A stretch of DNA of 64,000 bases from Neonectria sp. B-13 (Eukaryota > Ascomycota > Sordariomycetes > Hypocreales > Nectriaceae). The notes under the pieces were generated by a model that made no database searches, had not been told where the DNA came from, and worked only from the letters and a program-made list of their open reading frames with translations. Below, in pieces: positions 34,571-45,911 of the stretch (the stretch's first letter is position 1; every line of letters begins with the position of its first letter). A program made the translations under genes and the position numbers. The stretch lies in contig NOKP01000007.1 in assembly GCA_002682825.1 (NCBI GenBank), positions 1,674,001 through 1,738,000 of the forward strand. Direction: 5' to 3'.

Positions 34571-35483
34571 AAATGCACAGTTGTTGCGTCCACTTGGTCT
34601 CCCGCCCCGGGGACCTTTTTGGCACTAGCGCCGTGGCTCCGTACCCGCTCGCGACGACAAATCAAGTGCCATGTCTTATCAGCTAACCATTGTCAAAATA
34701 CGTCCCTTTCATCCACTCCTTGTGTGCCCCTTTAACCCCAGGGCTCAAATTAGATATAAGCAGATCCTTTACGAGATCTACAGCTGTTTCGAAACCAATA
34801 CTCGGTACCTTTGACATGGCGTTCGCTCCATTCAGTAATATGAGCCTTATGTGGCCTGGTGCAGAACGAGCAGAGTGCAGAGTGGAAAGGGCTTAGGACC
34901 ATCTTACGGGTGCATTCATTCAATATATCTACTTTTAGTACACCTGAGATAGCCATCCAGGTTAATGTCAGAATCGGAGATCTTTTTGGGAAAGATGATA
35001 ACCCATCTTTCTGTTCGAATGTGGAATTTGCCACCATTGAGGGTTTTGGTCATATTTTTCTCCGCGTACGAACGTGACAACTTCAAGCAAACGGTTGTCG
35101 TGTGGTCGAGCTCTGGGCTTGTGATCCTTCGGAGCCCGCGCAGCTAACCCAACAAGTGTGGTACGCCTGGTCCCGTGGAGGCAATAGTTAAGATGAAATG
35201 TGGACTCCCGACGATTACCGGTTGTATTATCATAGGCCGAAGTCGAAACGGTATGGTTGTCGATCAGTCGATAGCTTACCCCCATCCATGTTGGTCTAGA
35301 AACTTCGAGGATAATGAATTATGCAACAGACTGATGTGGCTACAACCGGGGATGGCCTGGTTATTATCCCTGACCGTTCAGCTTCGTCCCATGTGAGACG
35401 CTGCCGACCCCTCGGTTTGGGACTCTCGGGACTGGAGGTACCAGGAAGTTGATCTAGCAACTTCAATTCTTTTCTTTAGTCTC

Positions 35484-35516
35484 GAGTGTTTTTTGAGTGT
35501 TTTTTGAGTGTTTTTT
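35484..35516 (+). repeat. 11-bp tandem repeat, three copies
   Basis: Three perfect copies of GAGTGTTTTTT followed by a further GAGT. It lies 360 bp past the 3' end of the chitinase gene, in non-coding DNA. Confidence 0.9.
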
Positions 35517-35879
35517 GAGTATACCTTGTCAGCTGCCTACCTCAGACAGTATATAGATTCCAAAAAAGAAACAGGGACCGTAGGGAACGCAAAACAGGTA
35601 GGGAATATTCCTCCGTCAATTCTTATAAACCAATCATGTTTCAAAGCTAGACGTTGCAAACGATGAAGCCCACCGTTGGAGAACGATCGTGGAGTGGACT
35701 TGGCGTTTGAGTGACATATTGGAGTATCAACTCAGCACTGGCGGCCTGCCATGCTCATCAACAAAACAAGCCGATTCTCGCCAAGAACTTCTCGGTGCTT
35801 GCACTATTTTCTCCGGATGAATTGGAGACAATATCTCGATATTAGTATGTAAGTGATATGTGCCTATTATGTACTACTA

Positions 35880-38759
35880 CTAAGTGTCGTAAAACACTTG
35901 AAGGTCAACAGCCCAGTCAATAGTTCCGCCAAAGTTGAGGCCTTGGGCCCATGTTTTCCGACTCTTCTTCGTGCTGTCGCTCATATAAGCAACCCAGTCC
36001 GTCTGGCCTTTGCCCTGCGTGCCAAACGTCATGATGTCCGAATCCGACGTCTTGTCGTACCAAGTTGTAGCAGAAACTCCGGTTTTGCCAGCCTTGGCGT
36101 CAGCAATGATCTTGTTGATTTCAGCGTTGGCGAGATAACCGGCGCTGCCGGTGCAAAGACCGGGCTCTGCCGGAGACGTGCTGAAGCTACCCGTGAACTT
36201 GCACAGCGGCCCGGTGCACTTGGGGTCCTGCATCCTAAAGCTGCGGCCGTAGCTGGAAACACCCACAACGACCTTGGATGCCGGAACGCCGGCCTTTGTG
36301 ATCATGGCGAGGGCATCGATGGTTTCGGTCTTGTTGACGTGAGATCGGAGACAGTTGCCGCTGGGGCAGGCGGGACTAGCATACTGGTTGCCATAATCTG
36401 CGTCAAAGTTAGCATCGTTGTATATTGGAGGAGGAAGATGGATGAACGTACCCCACTGGCCATGGAGATCGTATGTCATGTAGACGAGGTAGTCGAGCTG
36501 AGGCGCCATCTTGTCCACGGGAAACGGCTTGAGATACCAGTAGGCCGCAGGCAGCGCAGCTGACATAGTCTTGCCGCCGGTGCCAAGCTTCTTCCTCATC
36601 AGGGTCAGGAACGCGAGGTAGTTGGTAGCATCTTCACCCGAATCCGATGATCCGGCCGCCGCCGTGGAACCAGGGTACTCCCAGTCGAAGTCGACGCCGT
36701 CGAGCTTGTACTTGTTGAGGAACGCCACCACGTTAGTAGCGAACTTCTCTCGGTTGGCAGCCTTGACCGCGTCTCGGTATCGCTGGAAGGTGGCGGCATC
36801 GGTGGAATCGGCCCATCCTCCAAAGGAGAGGACCTTCTTCCACGGAGCCGTCATGGCAGCAAACTTCTTGAACTGGGCTCCCTGGTCACCCAGAGTGACG
36901 CTGAAACCCGTTGTCAGTGAAGCAAAGGCGAAATGCATGTGTGTGTACGTGTCCTTGGCCAAAGTCAGTTTTGTCACGTCCATGGTCAGACACGGCCGGC
37001 CGAGGTTGTAGCCCTGGAAGTATCCCACGCTCAGGAACTTGGCGGGCTTCGCCGTGTTGCCAGTGATCTTGTTGCCGCAGTTCTGAATGCAGCCAGCAGT
37101 GCCGGCCTTGTAGGTTCCCGGTGCACCGCCTGTGGCAGTTGTGTTGGTACAGAATTCGCCGGTGATGCCGCAGAAGCCGAAGCCAGAGCAGCAGGCCTTG
37201 AGAGGACAAGGGTTCAAGCCGACGACATCCCAGCCGTTCTTGGCACTGGTGGGCTTGCCTGTACCGGGAACCTGAGGTCCGCACACGGCTCCGGTGATGG
37301 CCTTGGGCATTGGCGTCTTGCCCTTGCTCAGGCAAATGCGCTGTCCGAGATCCAGACGGTAGCAGCCGGCCCAGCCCCACGTAAGCGTGTTGACCGATCG
37401 GATGAAGTTCTCGGTGAGGCCGTAGGCTTGGGCCATGGAGTAGCACGAATCGCCCGACTTGATGGCGTAGATGGCGCAGGTTCCGTCCTTGGTGGGCTGT
37501 GGTCTCCTGTCGGGAAGCGTGCCGGCGCTGCAGCAGACGTACTGGTTGACGACAAGCTTGGAGCAGAAGTTGGTGGCCGGGTTGTACTTGTTGAAGTTGG
37601 CCGTGGTGACACCGCAGCGTTTCGCGAGAGAGGCGCAGCTGTCGCCGGACACGACCTGGATGGTCTTGCAGTCGGCTCGAGCCATGAGCTGTGCGTGATG
37701 GCTGTGGAATCTCGATCGCAACTCGACGTCTCGCTTCTGGACCTTGGGGGCCACGAGAACACCCAGGTTCACGTCTTCGGTCGACGCCTGGCCTGACACG
37801 GCGACGCATCCGCCATTCGCCCACGCCTTGACGGCCTTTTGAGCCTGGGGCAGGTCTTTGACGGCTCCGACGGCGAAGATGCCGACAGTCTGCGTGCGCT
37901 TGTCGTTGGCATCGCAGACTTGGAGGACTTGGGTGCCCTTTGTCAAGCGATCAACTGCAATCATTGTTAGTTTCCTGTGACTGAAGCTCTTACGACGGGT
38001 TGTAGGGGACACGAGGCGATGCGCTCAGTGTATTCTCGGAGCGTCGTCCCTCGTGGGTCGGGGGTTGGGGAGAATTGGGAATACGAACTACACAACGCCA
38101 TGTTAGAACAGTTTCCATCAAAAGGGTTGCAGCAACGCCTACCTTGATTGAGTAATAAAGCTCGAAGCACTGGCCTTCTGAACTTCAGCGCCGACATAGA
38201 TGCCGACAACTGAGGCGCCAGACTTGGCAAACAGAACGGTAGGTCCGCATGAGGCTCCATCCAACAGGTACTGAGCAAGGATCTGAGCACCCACGGCAAC
38301 ATCGTTGCCTCCCTTGAGAACTCCAGCAGGGCCGATGGAATTGGATAGCTTGACAGTGGCCTTTTCGGCACCACAGTTGTTTTCGATCAAGACAGATTCT
38401 TCGGCGGCTCGTGCCTCAACGTGGCTGGCGTCGTCTCTGCGAGTCTTGGTTGTCGAGCCGGAAGGCTTGGCGCAGGTCTGCATGGTTGCGAACTCGCTGG
38501 GAGGGTTCTCGATGTTCAAGCCGAAGAGGATCGGCTGGGAGCATCCGGTGAGCTCGCCCCAGCTGTGCAGCTGCGTCCACTTGGACGGGTCGAAGCCGAC
38601 ATCCTGGCAGAGTTGAGGGCAGCCCTCGGTGGTCAAGGGGTTGGAGACGGCATCTTCAGGGTCGGTCGTGGCGACTTCGGCAGAAGAAGAGAATGAAACG
38701 AACGAAATCAAAACAAAAAGAACCCGAAGGAGCGACGGACAAACACTTCTGGACCCCAT
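35880..38759 (-). CDS. Secreted LysM-CBM18-GH18 chitinase, reading frame break near 5' end
   Basis: A GH18 chitinase with the multi-domain architecture of fungal killer-toxin-alpha-like chitinases, about 910 codons. Readable exons on the minus strand are 38759-38143, 38087-37994, 37954-36452 and 36397-35880. Order: signal peptide (MGSRSVCPSLLRVLFVLISFVSFSSS), a Cys-containing N-terminal domain, two LysM modules (ending in NQYVCC and QRICLS), a CBM18 module (KACCSGFGFCGITGEFC) and the GH18 barrel with the catalytic DGVDFDWEYPG motif (DxxDxDxE) intact, plus SFGGW and MTYDLHGQWDYGN. Introns 1 and 3 splice cleanly. The junction 37994/37954 has perfect donor, branch and acceptor but is off by one nucleotide. 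Either there is a sequence error, a real frameshift, a non-canonical acceptor (AAAG, 37934), or the two parts are separate genes. The catalytic part itself is undamaged. Confidence 0.8.
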
Positions 38760-40730
38760 CTTGGATGAGAAGCAGATGTGCTGTGGAAACAGGTAACTAT
38801 CGAGGTGGTTTGAAGGTTGAAAAGCGTGGTGGCGGAGAGCGACTGGCGGAAGGACGACTACTATGTACTAGCACCTGCCAACATTTCAATGGCGTCGAGC
38901 CCAAGACACCCAAGTGGCGGCCAAGCCATCCCTGACTCGGTTCCTCATAAGGCTGGCATGTGTTCCTGACCGTGGATTGGTGATGGGAACGAAGAACCCC
39001 CGGATGAGGCCCACCCGTGGCTCAATAGTGTCTGCGCCTAGTCCCAAAGTAATGCAGGTCCAGTGCAGGACAGGACAACCTTATTGACGCAATCTCCCTT
39101 CGCCCAATGAAGGCGAGTGTGGCAGGCTACAGTCTCACCTGTTGTCTCAAAGCCGGCGAGCCGGACGAGCAGGTCACTAGGCTGGCAGGCTTCAGGCCAC
39201 GCGAATGGTACCCTGAAGACTCACCCGAACGCTACAGGGGACGCCCGGAGGATCGTCATCCCTGAGTGTCCACTGCCCAGGCCCGGCGATTTCCTCATAT
39301 GTCTAGGCGGCGAGTGTTGGCCACAGACCAACAATTGCCTCTAGCCGTCTAACGCTAGAGCCGAAAATGATCAGCTCACGAGCGAACCAGCACCGAGATC
39401 TCCGGCCCCGGTGGACTCATCGACCGTCACGCTAGTTGTAAAGCGGACGAGAACGAGAGCGAACACGCAGGGGGAGGCGCAGCCATCCCTGTCGAGATGG
39501 GGAACCGCCTGCAAATGAGCCACAGATCTGGAAATCGCCGACAGTCCAGAGAAATTTTACAATGCGGTATGCGGACCGATGAGCAGAGACCGTAATTAAC
39601 CGCCATGTGTAGTGCAGAACACCATGCAAGGGGGAAAAGAATCCGTGACAAAGCCGACGGTTTCCAACAGCGTCTTTAATCGAGGCTGAGTATTTCCTGT
39701 ATTTCAGAACTTCGCAGTTCGCATTACCTTGCAGGCAGCACAAGGAGGTCCAGCCATCACACAGTCATCGTCAGAGCATCTTGGGTGCAAAATCATCCAA
39801 ACAGATCGAGGTGCTACCTGGTAGGTAATCGTTTTTTGGTTTGTGATTGTCGGCCAAAACGTTTCCTTCCTCTGAGTACTTTCGTCCATGGTGTTCGTAA
39901 TTACTTGCACAGCTCAACTACGACGACTCTCGGAGGACTTGAAAGACTGGTTGATGCCCAAGGCTCTACCTCCCCATGGTATCCATCTCTACTTAATTTT
40001 GAACGCCTTATCTCAACTGGAATAGGGGGCACTGACCGCTACATACCGGTTGACGCGGCCGCAACTAACATGTGCCCATTCAGAGGTTCGCTCCGAGGAC
40101 TCCGGCAGGACAGGATGCAGACACTGTTTCAAGACCCTCGAGGACCAAATGTCTCTGTCCGTGTGTAAGATTCGATTATCCAGACCATCAGGCTGACACG
40201 GAAGCAAGACAGCCCTTGTACTCCTTGGGCGACCATGCGTGTCGAGAAGATTACTTTCACACCGATAACGCAACAAGACGATCAGCAGCCTCCAATGTAC
40301 AACACTCGTCTAACACGTTTAAAAGAATGGCTCCCAGAACATAATACACTCCTTTAGTATGTACGGAGTACCATGACCAGAAATGCGAAGTCATCTCGTG
40401 GCCTTTTAGGTGCAGCCAGATCTTGCATGCGTGTGTAGGAGAGTACCTAGATGAGCATTGGGATACTACATTGTAGACCAGGAGAGCGAGCGTACATAGT
40501 CAGCAGCGTCACACTTTCGCTTAATCCGTACCAACTGGCCGGTAAATGAGCTTCCTGGAGTTCCACTTTTCGAATGACTGGTGGTTACTGGCCACAGTAT
40601 GTTATGTACGTGCTTTTCAGTGACAAGGATGGATACGCCAATTGTGGATAGAAGTAGTTTTCATTGCTTGATCTAATTAACAGACCTGGGATTCTTGTTG
40701 CTTCAAACTAGACAACAGACCGGCTTTTAC
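38760..40730. other. Intergenic, 2 kb, no gene recognised
   Basis: Chitinase promoter followed by sequence with short frames only (39785-40168 plus; 39432-39743 minus), none supportable. Nothing repeat-like stands out. Confidence 0.4.
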
Positions 40731-42404
40731 TTAGACAGATGGACTGCTTCCGACTCGCTCAATCATGACAGCCCCAGACTTCCTCTCCTTGTCCGACAAC
40801 ACATGCACATCCGCATCCAACTTGTCGATAACCGTGGACTTGAACTTGCGTGCACTGACACGCTGCTCAAACAGAATATCGAGCTCAGCGTACGTACGAC
40901 CCTTGGGCTCAGGGAGGCGGAAATATGTCCAAACGGCACAGCAAAGGCAGGTTCCAGCCCAGAAAAAGCCGGACTTGGCGCCCCAGTTCCACGCCGACGG
41001 GTTGAGCATGCGAGGGGTGATGATGTTCGTTATGATTCCGACGATGTTGTAGGCGTTTCGGGCAAGGACAACGGACTTGGTTCGTAGACGGGTTGATGTC
41101 AATTCGGCGACGAGAGAGTAGCAGACGGGTCCGACAGTGCAGTCGTAGGTGAAGGTGTAGACCAGGAGAAGAGAGCCGATTGCCCACTGCGCAGCGACGT
41201 TGTCGCGACCAGCAAAGGCGGTGCATCCGATAGCCAACAGGAAGAAGCACATGGCGAGCTGACCGTAGAGATACAGGGTGCGTCGACCGAACCAGCCCAT
41301 CAGGAACCACGAGAACACTGTGCCGACGGCGCCAATAGCATACTGACCAAGCGACATGCTGAAGGAGTTCTCCACGGCCATGCCGGCCTGCTGGTAGAAG
41401 TAGGTCGAGTATCCCATGAAAGTAGCGCCGCAAAGCGTCTGGATCATCCAGGTCACACAGACAATCTCTGTTCGGCGAAGACTGACGCCCTTGAACAGGT
41501 CGAGATAGGACGTACCAGCCTGGGCCTCCTTCTCCATCTCGTTGGTGTGGATCATCATCGAAATCGTCTCGTCGGGCTTGAAGGAAACCACGCCGTTGCG
41601 GTCGGTGAGGCGTCTGAGGGACTCCTTGGCTTCGTCGATTCGGCCGCGGCGAACAAGCCACCATGGCGACTCAGGGGCCAGCCAGATGCCAATCATGAGA
41701 GGAACGGGCCACGCCCACTGCAGAGCGAAGGGAATCTTGTATCCCCACTTGTCGTCTCGGGAGACCATGGCTCGAAGAACGCCGGAAGCGATGAACTGGC
41801 CAAGGACCCAGCAGAGGTTGACGTAGGTGGTCAGGTATGCTCGGAGATGGGTAGGGCAGACCTCGGAAGCATAGGTAGTCGTCAGAGTCTGGAAGACACC
41901 CCACGGGATGCCGATGAGGATCTCTCCAATGAGGAGCTGGACGAGCGACTCGGAGAAGAAGATGATGAAGATGAAGCAGATGCAGCCTCCGAGGGCACCG
42001 ATGAGGGTCTTGCGGTAGCCAAAGCGATCTGCGATGATGCCGTTGACGAACAGACCGAGGATCTGGCCACAGAGAGTTCCATTGGAGAGGCCAGTCTGCC
42101 AAGCGGCAGTGAGCTGGTAGCTTCCGTCGGGCTGTAGGGTACCGAACTTGCGTTGGAAGGGCGGGTAGGCGAACAAAGAATTAAGCAACACGACATCGAA
42201 GCCTTCCATGATGATGCACAAGGAGAGGAAGATAGACCACAGGCAAGCTTTCTTGTAGAGCTTCAGGGACTGGAGCAAGGTCATGTTGTGCTCCTGCTCG
42301 GTGGCGGCAGCCGCCTCGTGAGCAATGGAAGGGTCCACATTGATGTTGATGACCGACACACGGCGGACCGCATCGTCGTGATGAGCGCCTGTTGTGAGAG
42401 ACAT
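40731..42404 (-). CDS. malP: MFS maltose/alpha-glucoside permease
   Basis: An intronless 557-residue sugar porter of the major facilitator superfamily, alpha-glucoside:proton symporter type, with 12 predicted membrane helices and a central cytosolic loop. Diagnostic motifs are DRFGYRKT after helix 2, PESPWWLVRRGR before the central loop, GWFGRRTLYLYG after helix 8, and RLPEPKGRTYAELDILFEQ at the end of helix 12. The N-terminus is hydrophilic. It is divergent from a GH13 alpha-glucosidase over 1.7 kb, and a Zn2Cys6 gene follows, the same layout as the Aspergillus oryzae malP-malT-malR cluster. The symbol is given by family and gene order. A TATATAA box reads on the minus strand at 42588-42594, about 185 nt before the start. 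Family firm, maltose specificity inferred from context. Confidence 0.92.
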   Translation of the reverse strand: MSLTTGAHHDDAVRRVSVININVDPSIAHEAAAATEQEHNMTLLQSLKLYKKACLWSIFLSLCIIMEGFDVVLLNSLFAYPPFQRKFGTLQPDGSYQLTAAWQTGLSNGTLCGQILGLFVNGIIADRFGYRKTLIGALGGCICFIFIIFFSESLVQLLIGEILIGIPWGVFQTLTTTYASEVCPTHLRAYLTTYVNLCWVLGQFIASGVLRAMVSRDDKWGYKIPFALQWAWPVPLMIGIWLAPESPWWLVRRGRIDEAKESLRRLTDRNGVVSFKPDETISMMIHTNEMEKEAQAGTSYLDLFKGVSLRRTEIVCVTWMIQTLCGATFMGYSTYFYQQAGMAVENSFSMSLGQYAIGAVGTVFSWFLMGWFGRRTLYLYGQLAMCFFLLAIGCTAFAGRDNVAAQWAIGSLLLVYTFTYDCTVGPVCYSLVAELTSTRLRTKSVVLARNAYNIVGIITNIITPRMLNPSAWNWGAKSGFFWAGTCLCCAVWTYFRLPEPKGRTYAELDILFEQRVSARKFKSTVIDKLDADVHVLSDKERKSGAVMIERVGSSPSV

Positions 42405-44111
42405 GGTGAAATAGAAAATAGATGCCTGGAGTAATTGAAGGCGAGAAAGGATGTTTGGAAGAGTTTGAAGAATTGGGTGGTGCCCTCTCGGCTCTGGAGT
42501 AGTTGTGAGTCGAGTCTCAGCTGTCTCGTGTCTGGAGATCTGGAGCCTGGGGATTGCAACTCGGTTTTAGGGTTCTGAGTCGGAGCATTATATACTCGAT
42601 GCCCAGACATTGAAGACGAGGTAGCTGAGCTGAATCAAGAGCAAGGTCACATAACCAGTTGCCAGGTTAGAGGATGGGAATTGGCCACTAGCTTGGTGTC
42701 TGGCGGGCTAGCCGGATTCGTGTCGCTCGGTGCCACCAAAGCACACGATGGTGTGAGCATTATGCTCGAGCGCCATGGGAAGTGCCGCGTGGGGAGACTG
42801 CCAGTGTTCTAACTTTGAGCATCTGGGCCGGGGATGAAGGAAGAAGCTTGGCAGCTTTGGTTGGAGGTTGACTTTGTCGGTCCGGCAAGGACAATGAATT
42901 AGACGTACGAACGGTCTCCAGCTAGATGCCCGGGTCGTCTCAATGCTCCTTCCAGGCCAAGACCGGGCGGGAGAGAGAGCCTGGGTCTAGCTGTTGGCTG
43001 GCGCCATGTTTCCCATCCATCCCTTCTGCGCGGAAAAGGCCCGAAACTCGACCAGCTCATCAACAAACACCACTTCAGCCTCCCCGCGTGCTCCCTGCTT
43101 AGCACCAATTCCCCTCACTCTCCCGCTCGCATCTTCCCCGTGGGGCTGGCTGGTCGTTGAATGTTTGTGGGTCTGGGGAAATGCTCGCAGACCATCAGAA
43201 GCTCTGTCGGGCCGACAGAACAACGAGAAGTTGGGAGCTGTCGAGCTCTGTTGGGGTGATGGGGGTCACGAACTCACCATACTCTCATGCATCACGGCCC
43301 CATCCTCGGCCTCTCTCTAAGAGACCAACATGATGGTTTGTCGTTTCCATAGCCCGATATGTGGCAATGCCTCCTGTGAAGACACCTCGAAATCATCATT
43401 GCACCATACTCTCATCAGCCAGGCGATTTCTAGATGATACCTTCCTCAATCGTTTCATTTCGGACCGACCATTGATTTTTGACCCGACCTTCTGCACCGT
43501 GAAACTCGTCAATTGTTTGGTTGCAACCCATCTCATCCCGTGATGTCATTCATTAAGCAAAACCCGGGGAGAGTTTGCCTCGACCCAACCCCCGCATCTG
43601 GTGACCCTAGAATCCCCGGACGACTTGGCATTACGGTGCATCTCGGCCCGAAAACTATCCAATGATGGCTTCAATCTCTCGTCGGTCCGATTCTAATCCA
43701 ATCGCTCTCACTCCACGAACGCACTCCGCATTCTCCGCCCTTGGGCTGTCGCTGATTCCCTGCAGTGCATCTTCCGATTCCTCCTTGCCCACTCCCCGTG
43801 CATGCATGGGGAAGCTGTCGGTCCGACGAACATTGCATCTGCATGGGTCCGATATCGATTTCCCCTCCTCAAACCTGGGGATATAAGGACGACCCATGCC
43901 GTTTTTCCTTGCTCAACTCAATCCAGAGAAACGACAGTTGGCGGCCATGTAACTTACTGGACTTTCTTTTCCCCTTTCAGACTTTTCCATCTTGGACCTT
44001 CTCATCTTCCAAGCACACAGAGCGAGCCACCACTGCTCTCATCATTCTGCCTTTCTTCTTCTTTTCCCTGGCAGCTTTCCATCTCGCATTTATTCCCTTC
44101 TTTCATTCAAG
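42405..44111. promoter_or_regulatory. Divergent promoter of maltose permease and alpha-glucosidase
   Basis: 1.7 kb between two divergent starts. The permease side has TATATAA (minus strand, 42588-42594). The glucosidase side has TATAAGG at 43882-43888, followed by a long CT-rich leader to the ATG at 44112. I looked for the CGGN8(C/A)GG sites of AmyR-type regulators and found none by eye; only looser arrangements such as CGG-N7-CGG (43635-43647). Frames here are not supported as genes. Confidence 0.45.
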
Positions 44112-45911
44112 ATGACTATCAATAGTCGCACTAAGCTGTGGTGGAAGCACGCCGTCGTCTATCAGATCTACCCGGCGTCCTATTGCGATTCCAATGGCGA
44201 CGGCGTGGGCGACCTTGCTGGCATCACATCCAAGCTGGACTACATCTCCAGTTTGGGTGTCGATGTCATTTGGATCTGTCCCATGTACGACAGCCCCCAA
44301 GTGGACATGGGATACGACATCGCCAACTATGAAGACATCTACGCCCCTTACGGAACACTCCAAGACATGGAAACGCTTATTCATGAGGCTCATGCCCGAG
44401 GTATCCGTGTCATGCTGGACCTAGTCATCAACCACACCTCAGATAAGCATTCCTGGTTCCAGGAGTCTCGCGTCAGCAAAGACAGCTCCAAGAGGGACTG
44501 GTACGTCTGGCGCCCTGCCAAGTATTCCCCCAGCGGCGAGAGGCTACCGCCCAACAACTGGCGTTGTAACTTTGGTGGCGGCAGCGTGTGGGAATGGGAT
44601 GAGCAGACAGGCGAGTACTACTTGCATCTGTTTGCCAAGGAGCAACCCGACCTCAACTGGGAAAACCCCGAAACTCGCAAAGCCATATACGCCTCTGCCA
44701 TGGAGTTCTGGCTCGAGCGAGGCGTCGATGGCTTCCGAGTCGATACCGTCAACATGTACAGCAAGCCCATCGACTTTCCAGATGCCCCAATCATGGACCC
44801 CAAGGCACCATTCCAACCAGCTGGGATGCTGTATTGCAACGGACCTCGGATGCACGAATTCCTCGACGAGATGAACGCAGTTCTGGCCAGGTACGGGGCC
44901 ATCACCGTGGGAGAGCTTCCCAACACTCCAGACATGGCTCGAGTCTTGCGCTACGTCAGTGCCGAAGCGAAACAACTGGACATGGTCTTCCAATTCGATG
45001 TTGTCGATGTGGGCTTCGGTCGCACCCATAAATACGAGACAACTTTCAAGAACTATACCCTCCGCGACCTGAAGGAAGCCATCGGTCGAACGCAAGGCCT
45101 TATCCACGGCACCGATGCCTGGACCACGGTGTTCATGGAAAACCACGACCAAGCTCGCTCTGTTTCCAGGTTCACGGATGATCGACCCGAGTTTCGGGTG
45201 GCAGGTGCAAAGATGCTGGCTTTGCTACAAAGCTGTCTCAGCGGAACCCAATACGTCTACCAGGGCCAAGAGATTGGAACCGTTAACGCACCCAAAGAAA
45301 CGTACCCTCTCGAGAACTACCTCGACATTGATAGCTACCTGTTTGTTCAGATGGTCAAGGATCGTTATGGTGACGACAACGAGCAGCTTGATAAGGCATT
45401 CACTGCTTTACAGCATCTGGCACGCGACCACTCGCGGATTCCGATTGCCTGGAACGGAAAGGCGAAGTTTGGAGGGTTTTCTGAGGAAGCCGAGAAGGCC
45501 GGAAAAGAGGTGAAGGAGCCGTGGATGAAGCCCCATCCGCTGGCTTCTGAAATCAACGTGGCCAGTCAACTAGATGACACATCCAGTGTCCTAGCATTCT
45601 GGCGCAAAATGCTGCACTTCCGTCGCGAGCATCCCGATATTCTTGTATACGGCGACTATCGGACACTTCAGCTAGAAGATCATGATACGTTTACGTTTGT
45701 TAAGGAGGCACAGCATGGAGGTGCCAAGGCGGTGGTTGTCCTTAACTTCTCGACCGGGGAGAAGACATGGACACCGCCAGATGCACAGGAACTTGGGTTA
45801 TCTGCGTCGGCGAACGTGAAGTTTGTTCCCGTGTTGTCAAGCTACGGCGGGAAGGATCGGGGTCAAGTACTGGCGCCGTTTGAAGGTCGGGTCTATCTTG
45901 TGAGCGTCTAA
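44112..45911 (+). CDS. malT: GH13 alpha-glucosidase (maltase)
   Basis: An intronless 599-residue intracellular GH13 (oligo-1,6-glucosidase/maltase subfamily) enzyme; no signal peptide. Domains A and B follow the usual order: AVVYQIYPASYCDSNGDGVGDL, DVIWICPMYDSP, DLVINHTSDKH, then catalytic nucleophile D211 in GFRVDTVNMYSK, acid/base E268 in ITVGELPN and transition-state stabiliser D346 in MENHDQAR. The residue after the nucleophile is Thr (T212); yeast maltases have Thr and isomaltases Val at this place, which favours maltose over isomaltose. The start was chosen as the first ATG directly before the conserved TKLWWKHAVVYQ; an upstream in-frame ATG at 43992 adds only pyrimidine-tract leader sequence. 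Divergent from the permease, upstream of the regulator. Hydrolyses imported maltose to glucose. Confidence 0.95.
   Translation: MTINSRTKLWWKHAVVYQIYPASYCDSNGDGVGDLAGITSKLDYISSLGVDVIWICPMYDSPQVDMGYDIANYEDIYAPYGTLQDMETLIHEAHARGIRVMLDLVINHTSDKHSWFQESRVSKDSSKRDWYVWRPAKYSPSGERLPPNNWRCNFGGGSVWEWDEQTGEYYLHLFAKEQPDLNWENPETRKAIYASAMEFWLERGVDGFRVDTVNMYSKPIDFPDAPIMDPKAPFQPAGMLYCNGPRMHEFLDEMNAVLARYGAITVGELPNTPDMARVLRYVSAEAKQLDMVFQFDVVDVGFGRTHKYETTFKNYTLRDLKEAIGRTQGLIHGTDAWTTVFMENHDQARSVSRFTDDRPEFRVAGAKMLALLQSCLSGTQYVYQGQEIGTVNAPKETYPLENYLDIDSYLFVQMVKDRYGDDNEQLDKAFTALQHLARDHSRIPIAWNGKAKFGGFSEEAEKAGKEVKEPWMKPHPLASEINVASQLDDTSSVLAFWRKMLHFRREHPDILVYGDYRTLQLEDHDTFTFVKEAQHGGAKAVVVLNFSTGEKTWTPPDAQELGLSASANVKFVPVLSSYGGKDRGQVLAPFEGRVYLVSV

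Larger units (their letters stand above)
33299..35879. other. Intergenic, 2.6 kb, mostly without genes
   Basis: The first 100 bp are the reductase promoter. The remainder has many short frames without domains, one possible decayed coding segment (34290-34570, listed separately) and an 11-bp tandem repeat at 35484-35516. Confidence 0.4.

Noticed and set aside
36933..37796. Long plus-strand frame (287 codons) opposite the chitinase
   Set aside because: Antisense shadow of the LysM/CBM18/GH18 coding exon; no domain and composition (Gly/Ala/Val) typical of antisense reading.
41547..42137. Plus-strand frame (196 codons) opposite the maltose permease
   Set aside because: Antisense shadow of a clear MFS gene; rich in Asp/Glu/Gly from antisense hydrophobic codons.
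43992..44111. Extended N-terminus for the alpha-glucosidase from ATG 43992
   Set aside because: The added 40 residues are translated CT-rich leader, and family members start just before LWWKHAVVYQ.
42405..44111. AmyR/MalR-type CGGN8(C/A)GG sites
   Set aside because: Searched by eye; only spacings of 7 or mismatched triplets were found, so no site is claimed.
44544..45152. Minus-strand frame (202 codons) opposite the alpha-glucosidase
   Set aside because: Antisense to conserved GH13 catalytic region; no own similarity.
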